15,448 nucleotides of DNA from Planctomycetales bacterium. GTDB lineage: Bacteria; 4484-113; JAFGCY01. Location: the NCBI GenBank assembly GCA_024645305.1, contig JAHEFU010000048.1, positions 1-15,448 of the forward strand. Reading direction: 5' to 3'. This document shows positions 14,385-15,448 of the stretch, one piece after another. The notes beneath the pieces are model-generated. The model made no database searches. It was not told where the DNA came from and saw only the letters and a list, made by a program, of their open reading frames with translations. The translations under genes and the position numbers were made by a program. Position 1 is the stretch's first letter; each line of letters begins with the position of its first letter.

Positions 14385-14972
14385 TCAGAGGACAACAATC
14401 CCAGCCTGCGCCAGCAATTCGGCGGTTCTGACCAAGGGCAGTCCCACGATGTTGGGGTAGTCTCCGTTGATGCGTTCCACGAGCAGGCTGCCCAGGTCCT
14501 GGATCGCATAAGCCCCCGCCTTGTCCCAGGGCTGGGCCCGCTCCAGGTATTGCTCCAGCTGGACCTGGGACAGTTTGCGGAAGCTGACCTCGGTGCGCAC
14601 GATGGCTGACAGCAGTAGACGATCGGATTTCCGCTGCAGGGCCAGGCCCGTCGCCACATGGTGCGTCCGCCCATTCAGCAACAGCAGCATGCGCATGGCG
14701 TCCGCATGGTTCGCAGGCTTGCCCAGCCGGTGTTCGTTCAGCAGCACCATGGTATCCGCACTGAGTACCAGACAGTCGGGGTTGGCTTCACTCACGGGCC
14801 GGCCCTTGCGGCGGGCCAGTTCCAGCATGCGCTTCTCGAAGCTGCCGATCGATTCATCCGCCAGCACGGCATCCTCATCCAGCTCTGGGCCGGTCTCTAC
14901 TGAATAACTGACGCCGATGCTGTCGAGCAGGGCCCGGCGGCGGGGGGACTGAGATGCCAGGATCAAAGACAT
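14385..14972 (-). CDS. maf: Maf family nucleotide pyrophosphatase (YhdE-type)
   Basis: This 195-residue protein, of normal family length, hydrolyses non-canonical or pyrimidine nucleoside triphosphates to monophosphates and pyrophosphate, a housecleaning role linked to septum regulation. Motifs are LASQSPRRRALLDSIG (5-20), the catalytic-aspartate motif SADTMV (71-76), LGKP (83-86), and WDKAGAYAIQDLG (149-161) followed by VERINGDYPNIVGLPL. SPRR at the N-terminus and the AGAY motif favour the YhdE (dTTP/UTP) group over YceF. The usual GIQG is AIQD here, replacing a conserved glycine with aspartate. The frame continues upstream, but the ATG at 14972 starts the family-conserved MSLILASQSP. No Shine-Dalgarno sequence precedes it; TAGAAT on the minus strand (14980-14985) lies seven bases upstream. 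It is divergent from the nucleotidyltransferase gene with 40 nt between. Confidence 0.93.
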   Translation of the reverse strand: MSLILASQSPRRRALLDSIGVSYSVETGPELDEDAVLADESIGSFEKRMLELARRKGRPVSEANPDCLVLSADTMVLLNEHRLGKPANHADAMRMLLLLNGRTHHVATGLALQRKSDRLLLSAIVRTEVSFRKLSQVQLEQYLERAQPWDKAGAYAIQDLGSLLVERINGDYPNIVGLPLVRTAELLAQAGIVVL

Positions 14973-14979
14973 GCCGGGG

Positions 14980-14985
14980 ATTCTA
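14980..14985 (-). promoter_or_regulatory. Candidate -10 element for maf
   Basis: TAGAAT on the minus strand matches the -10 consensus at 5 of 6 positions and ends seven bases before the maf ATG. No good -35 was found at the proper distance. If used, it would give a leaderless transcript, consistent with the missing ribosome-binding site. Confidence 0.35.
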
Positions 14986-15012
14986 GCGTCTGGCGGCTTG
15001 TAAGATTTATGT

Positions 15013-15448
15013 ATGGCGCATACAGTCAAGGGCATCATCCTCGCCGGCGGTACGGGCAGCCGCCTGTTCCCACTCACCCGCGTGACCAACAAGCATCTGC
15101 TGCCCGTCGGGCGCAAGCCGATGATCTTCCATCCGATCGAGAAACTGATCGAAGCCGGGGTGCAGGACATCCTGATCGTGACCGGCACGGAACACATGGG
15201 CAGCGTCGTCGGCCTGCTCGGCAGCGGCAAGGACTACGGCTGCCGCTTCACCTACAAGGTGCAGGATGAGGCAGGTGGCATCGCCCAGGCGCTCGGTCTC
15301 GCGCGCAACTTCGTGGGCTCGGACCGGATGTGCGTGATCCTCGGTGACAACATCTTCGAGGACAGCCTGAAAGATGCCGTCAGCGAATTCAGCAATGCAC
15401 CGGCCGGCAGCACCCGCCTGATGCTGAAGCCCGTGGAGGACCCGCAGC
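15013..15448 (+). CDS. Glucose-1-phosphate nucleotidyltransferase, RmlA-like (3' end outside window)
   Basis: The first 145 residues of a sugar-phosphate nucleotidyltransferase are present, and the frame runs off the right edge. LAGGTGSRLFPLT (10-22) is the nucleotide-binding signature, and TNKHLLPVGRKPMI (25-38) holds the lysine that contacts the substrate phosphate. QDEAGGIAQALGLA and VILGDNIFED supply the sugar and metal-binding parts, with the metal aspartate in GDN. The NKHLLPV and GGIAQAL motifs resemble glucose-1-phosphate thymidylyltransferases (RmlA), which start dTDP-sugar synthesis for surface polysaccharides. A uridylyl- or cytidylyl-transferring relative cannot be excluded without the rest. 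The ATG at 15013 has no Shine-Dalgarno sequence; TAAGAT lies six bases upstream. It is divergent from maf. Confidence 0.87.
   Translation, partial: MAHTVKGIILAGGTGSRLFPLTRVTNKHLLPVGRKPMIFHPIEKLIEAGVQDILIVTGTEHMGSVVGLLGSGKDYGCRFTYKVQDEAGGIAQALGLARNFVGSDRMCVILGDNIFEDSLKDAVSEFSNAPAGSTRLMLKPVEDPQ

Overview
This GC-rich window comes from a Gram-negative-type bacterium: it has a lipobox lipoprotein, a Sec-type secreted protein, an ECF sigma factor, a phosphonate-type ABC importer, dodecin and Maf. A proteobacterium, perhaps a gammaproteobacterium, is my best guess, but nothing in the sequence proves the taxon. No rRNA, tRNA, CRISPR array or intact mobile element was seen.

Layout, left to right. 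(1) The 3' end of an unrecognised gene (1-177) is closed by a strong intrinsic terminator. (2) A tight plus-strand trio (267-1944) follows: a DUF2007-like protein, a GNEPFW-motif lipoprotein and a divergent metallo-beta-lactamase-fold protein, joined by 4-nt start/stop overlaps. (3) A minus-strand block (1965-7391) reads, in transcription order, ECF sigma factor, a 587-residue single-pass membrane protein overlapping it, dodecin with its own terminator, phnC, phnE with a large extra extracytoplasmic domain, and a small secreted protein. (4) Divergent from the sigma gene is a large seven-helix membrane protein (7468-9852). (5) After a 350-nt spacer carrying a clear sigma70-type promoter comes a CBS-less IMP dehydrogenase/GMP reductase family gene of the GuaB3 type (10203-11369). 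(6) Two tandem paralogs of an unrecognised ~260-residue family follow (11580-12359 and 12412-13194). The second has no ATG, GTG or TTG at its 5' end and probably starts at CTG. (7) On the minus strand lie a protein with two PH-like repeats (13406-14263) and Maf nucleotide pyrophosphatase (14385-14972). (8) Divergent from maf, a glucose-1-phosphate nucleotidyltransferase (RmlA-like) runs off the right edge.

The least ordinary parts are three. The first is the sigma factor with its huge membrane partner and the divergent membrane protein, which look like an uncharacterised envelope-signalling locus. The second is the tandem paralog pair with the CTG start. The third is a PhnE permease roughly 170 residues longer than usual because of an insertion after its first helix. 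Several genes also lack a Shine-Dalgarno sequence and have a -10-like hexamer 6-7 nt before the start codon, suggesting leaderless transcription.
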